A stretch of DNA of 6,299 nucleotides from contig PMCH01000363.1 of assembly GCA_003154055.1 (NCBI GenBank), positions 1 to 6,299 on the forward strand. Direction: 5' to 3'. The DNA is from Acidobacteriaceae bacterium. Lineage in GTDB: Bacteria > Acidobacteriota > Terriglobia > Terriglobales > Acidobacteriaceae. Every line of letters begins with the position of its first letter. Positions within the stretch are counted from its first letter, which is position 1. The notes below the pieces were generated by a model, which saw only the letters and a list, made by a program, of their open reading frames with translations, was not told the DNA's origin and searched no databases. Positions 4,909 to 6,299 of the stretch are shown here, piece after piece. The position numbers and the translations under genes are program-made.

Positions 4909-6299
4909 TCGCGATCAATAATGATGAGAAAGCGATCCGGAATATCTCTGGCAGCAACCCTGGTGATCGCGCTGGCGTGCGCCGCAATGCTGGCTGGAGC
5001 CGCGCAGCAATCGCCAGCGAAGAAAAGGCCTTCCCCCGCCACCGCCAAGTCCGCTCCGAAGACCGCCGGGCCGAACCAGAAGGCTCTGTTCGTGGACGTG
5101 ACCCGCGCCGCCGGAATCGATTTCCGCCTCACTTGTGGCAGCAGCAAAGAGAATCTCTATATCCTCGAAACCCAATGCGGCGGCGCCGCTGCCTTCGACT
5201 ACGACAACGACGGCTGGATGGATATCCTGCTCGTGGACGGCTCCACCATCGAGGACTACCGCGCCGGCAAGTGTCATCCTCCCCGGCTCTATCACAACAA
5301 TCATGACGGCACGTTCACCGATGTCTCGGCAAAATCGGGGCTGAAGTTCTGCGGCTGGGGCTACGGAGTCGCCATCGGCGACTATGACAATGATGGATGG
5401 GAAGACGTCTACATCACCGGCTTCCGCGGCTCCCTCCTCTATCACAACAACCATGACGGCACGTTCACCGATGTCACCGCCAAGGCCGGCGTCGGCAATG
5501 CGGATCATTGGGGAACCGGCGCGGTCTTCGGCGATTACGACAATGACGGCCATCTCGATCTCTACGTCGCCGATTATGTGGACATCGACATCAACAACCT
5601 GCCGGAGTTCGGTAGCGGCCCCTTCTGCCAGTACCGGGGAATCCCGGTTAACTGCGGGCCACGCGGCCTGAAGGGCGACCGCGACCGCCTCTATCACAAC
5701 AACGGGGACGGCACGTTTACCGACGTCACGGAGAAACTCAACATCGATGCCGGAAATTATTATGGGCTGGGCGTACTCTGGCTCGACTACGACAAGGACG
5801 GATGCGTCGACCTGTACGTCGCCAACGATTCTTCTCCCGGCCTGCTGTACCACAACAATTGCAAGGGTGGATTCACCGAGGTGGGCGCCGAGGCGGGTGT
5901 GGCCTACAGTTCCGACGGCCGTGAGCAGGCCGGTATGGGGATCGACAGCGCCGACTATGATCGCGACGGCTGGCCCGACATCGTCAAGACCAATTTCTCC
6001 GACGACTCCAACAACCTCTACCACAACGACCACACCGGTGAATTCACGGACATGGCTGGCGAGGCCGGGCTCGGAACTCTCAGTATTCCGTACCTGGGTT
6101 TCGGCGCGAAGTTTCTCGACTTCGACAATGACGGCTGGCCCGACATCTTCATCGCCAACGGACACGTCGACCCGCAAGTCGAAGGGCAGTCTTTCGGCGT
6201 CGGCTATGCCGAGCGTCCGTTTCTCTTCCACAACCTCAAAAATGGAAAATTCGAAGAGATCGCTCAGCGCGCTGGCTCTGCTTTCACCAGACGCTATGT
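4906..6299 (+). CDS. Exported FG-GAP/VCBS-repeat CRTAC1-like protein, 3' end cut by window edge
   Basis: The frame stays open to the edge (464 codons). A signal peptide with core near residues 13-31 is followed by a Lys/Pro/Ala-rich linker (about 36-59). Then come beta-propeller-type repeats. Six calcium-binding-like D-x-D-x-D-G loops are at 98-103, 159-164, 210-215, 294-299, 350-355 and 405-410, mostly DYDNDG. Most are followed by hydrophobic-x-hydrophobic strands and a block of the type LYHNNxDGTFTDV plus A-x-x-A-G. The third and fourth loops are 84 residues apart because of an insert with CQYRGIPVNCGPRGL (241-255), also known from CRTAC1/UnbV-type proteins of Acidobacteria and Planctomycetes. 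Eight cysteines follow the signal peptide, consistent with disulfides outside the cytoplasm. Family members usually end in an ASPIC/UnbV domain, expected beyond the edge. The function of bacterial members is unknown; adhesion or extracellular binding is a guess. The start at 4906 overlaps the TPR stop; in-frame ATGs at 4921 and 4924 are alternatives. No good Shine-Dalgarno is seen for any. Confidence 0.93.
   Translation, partial: MSRSIMMRKRSGISLAATLVIALACAAMLAGAAQQSPAKKRPSPATAKSAPKTAGPNQKALFVDVTRAAGIDFRLTCGSSKENLYILETQCGGAAAFDYDNDGWMDILLVDGSTIEDYRAGKCHPPRLYHNNHDGTFTDVSAKSGLKFCGWGYGVAIGDYDNDGWEDVYITGFRGSLLYHNNHDGTFTDVTAKAGVGNADHWGTGAVFGDYDNDGHLDLYVADYVDIDINNLPEFGSGPFCQYRGIPVNCGPRGLKGDRDRLYHNNGDGTFTDVTEKLNIDAGNYYGLGVLWLDYDKDGCVDLYVANDSSPGLLYHNNCKGGFTEVGAEAGVAYSSDGREQAGMGIDSADYDRDGWPDIVKTNFSDDSNNLYHNDHTGEFTDMAGEAGLGTLSIPYLGFGAKFLDFDNDGWPDIFIANGHVDPQVEGQSFGVGYAERPFLFHNLKNGKFEEIAQRAGSAFTRRY
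5287..5325 (+). repeat. Internal 39-base repeat, copy 1 (propeller gene)
   Basis: This block encodes LYHNNHDGTFTDV (residues 128-140). It matches copy 2 at 5437-5475, exactly 150 bases away, at 38 of 39 bases. The only difference is synonymous (AAT versus AAC). Flanking codons of the two blades are clearly diverged. Confidence 0.85.
5437..5475 (+). repeat. Internal 39-base repeat, copy 2 (propeller gene)
   Basis: This is the second copy, encoding the identical 13 residues at 178-190. A third, more diverged relative starts at 5689 (LYHNNGDGTFTDV, with several codon changes). Confidence 0.85.

Noticed and set aside
5287..5475. CRISPR-like spaced repeats
   Set aside because: There are two main copies inside a coding frame, encoding propeller blade motifs; spacing reflects protein repeats.
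4915..6231. 438-codon open frame on the minus strand opposite the propeller gene
   Set aside because: Its Val/Ile-rich low-complexity sequence is the mirror of repeated GAC/GAT and AAC codons of the plus-strand gene, which has a signal peptide and clear repeats. It has no recognisable domain.

Overview
The window is high-GC, densely coded bacterial DNA. It holds four intact or edge-cut genes, one intact small gene and one decayed gene. The most likely source is a member of the Acidobacteriota or a similar soil bacterium. This is inferred from the gene types (a secreted M1 metallopeptidase with a GGMEYP motif, a TPR protein next to an FG-GAP/VCBS CRTAC1-like protein, a DinB-like fragment) and from the short heptamer repeats in the gaps. 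No rRNA or other taxonomic marker is present, so the assignment is tentative. I see no RNA gene, CRISPR array, insertion sequence, integrase or defence system.

Left half, minus strand, read right to left. A DinB-like gene (3858 down to 3502) carries an in-frame amber stop and has lost its 3' end. It runs by an ATGA overlap into a small isoprenylcysteine-methyltransferase-type membrane protein (3505-3080). After a 128-base gap comes a secreted M1-family zinc metallopeptidase (2951-978) with a complete active site and a hydrophobic C-terminal tail. A 38-base gap containing a perfect 3 x 7-base tandem repeat separates it from a polytopic membrane protein of unknown function (938 to beyond base 1).

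Right half, plus strand. A divergent gap (about 3859-3979) leads to an exported TPR protein made of eight repeats. Its stop codon overlaps the start of a large exported beta-propeller-type protein (TAATG). That protein has six calcium-binding-like DxDxDG loops in the window and runs off the right edge; a C-terminal ASPIC/UnbV-type domain would be expected beyond it.

Taken together, the window codes mostly for cell-envelope or exported proteins: a periplasmic peptidase paired with a membrane protein, and a TPR/propeller pair that is probably co-translated. The clearest oddity is the DinB remnant, whose reading frame continues recognisably past its stop codon. All functions are read from motifs; none was checked against a database.
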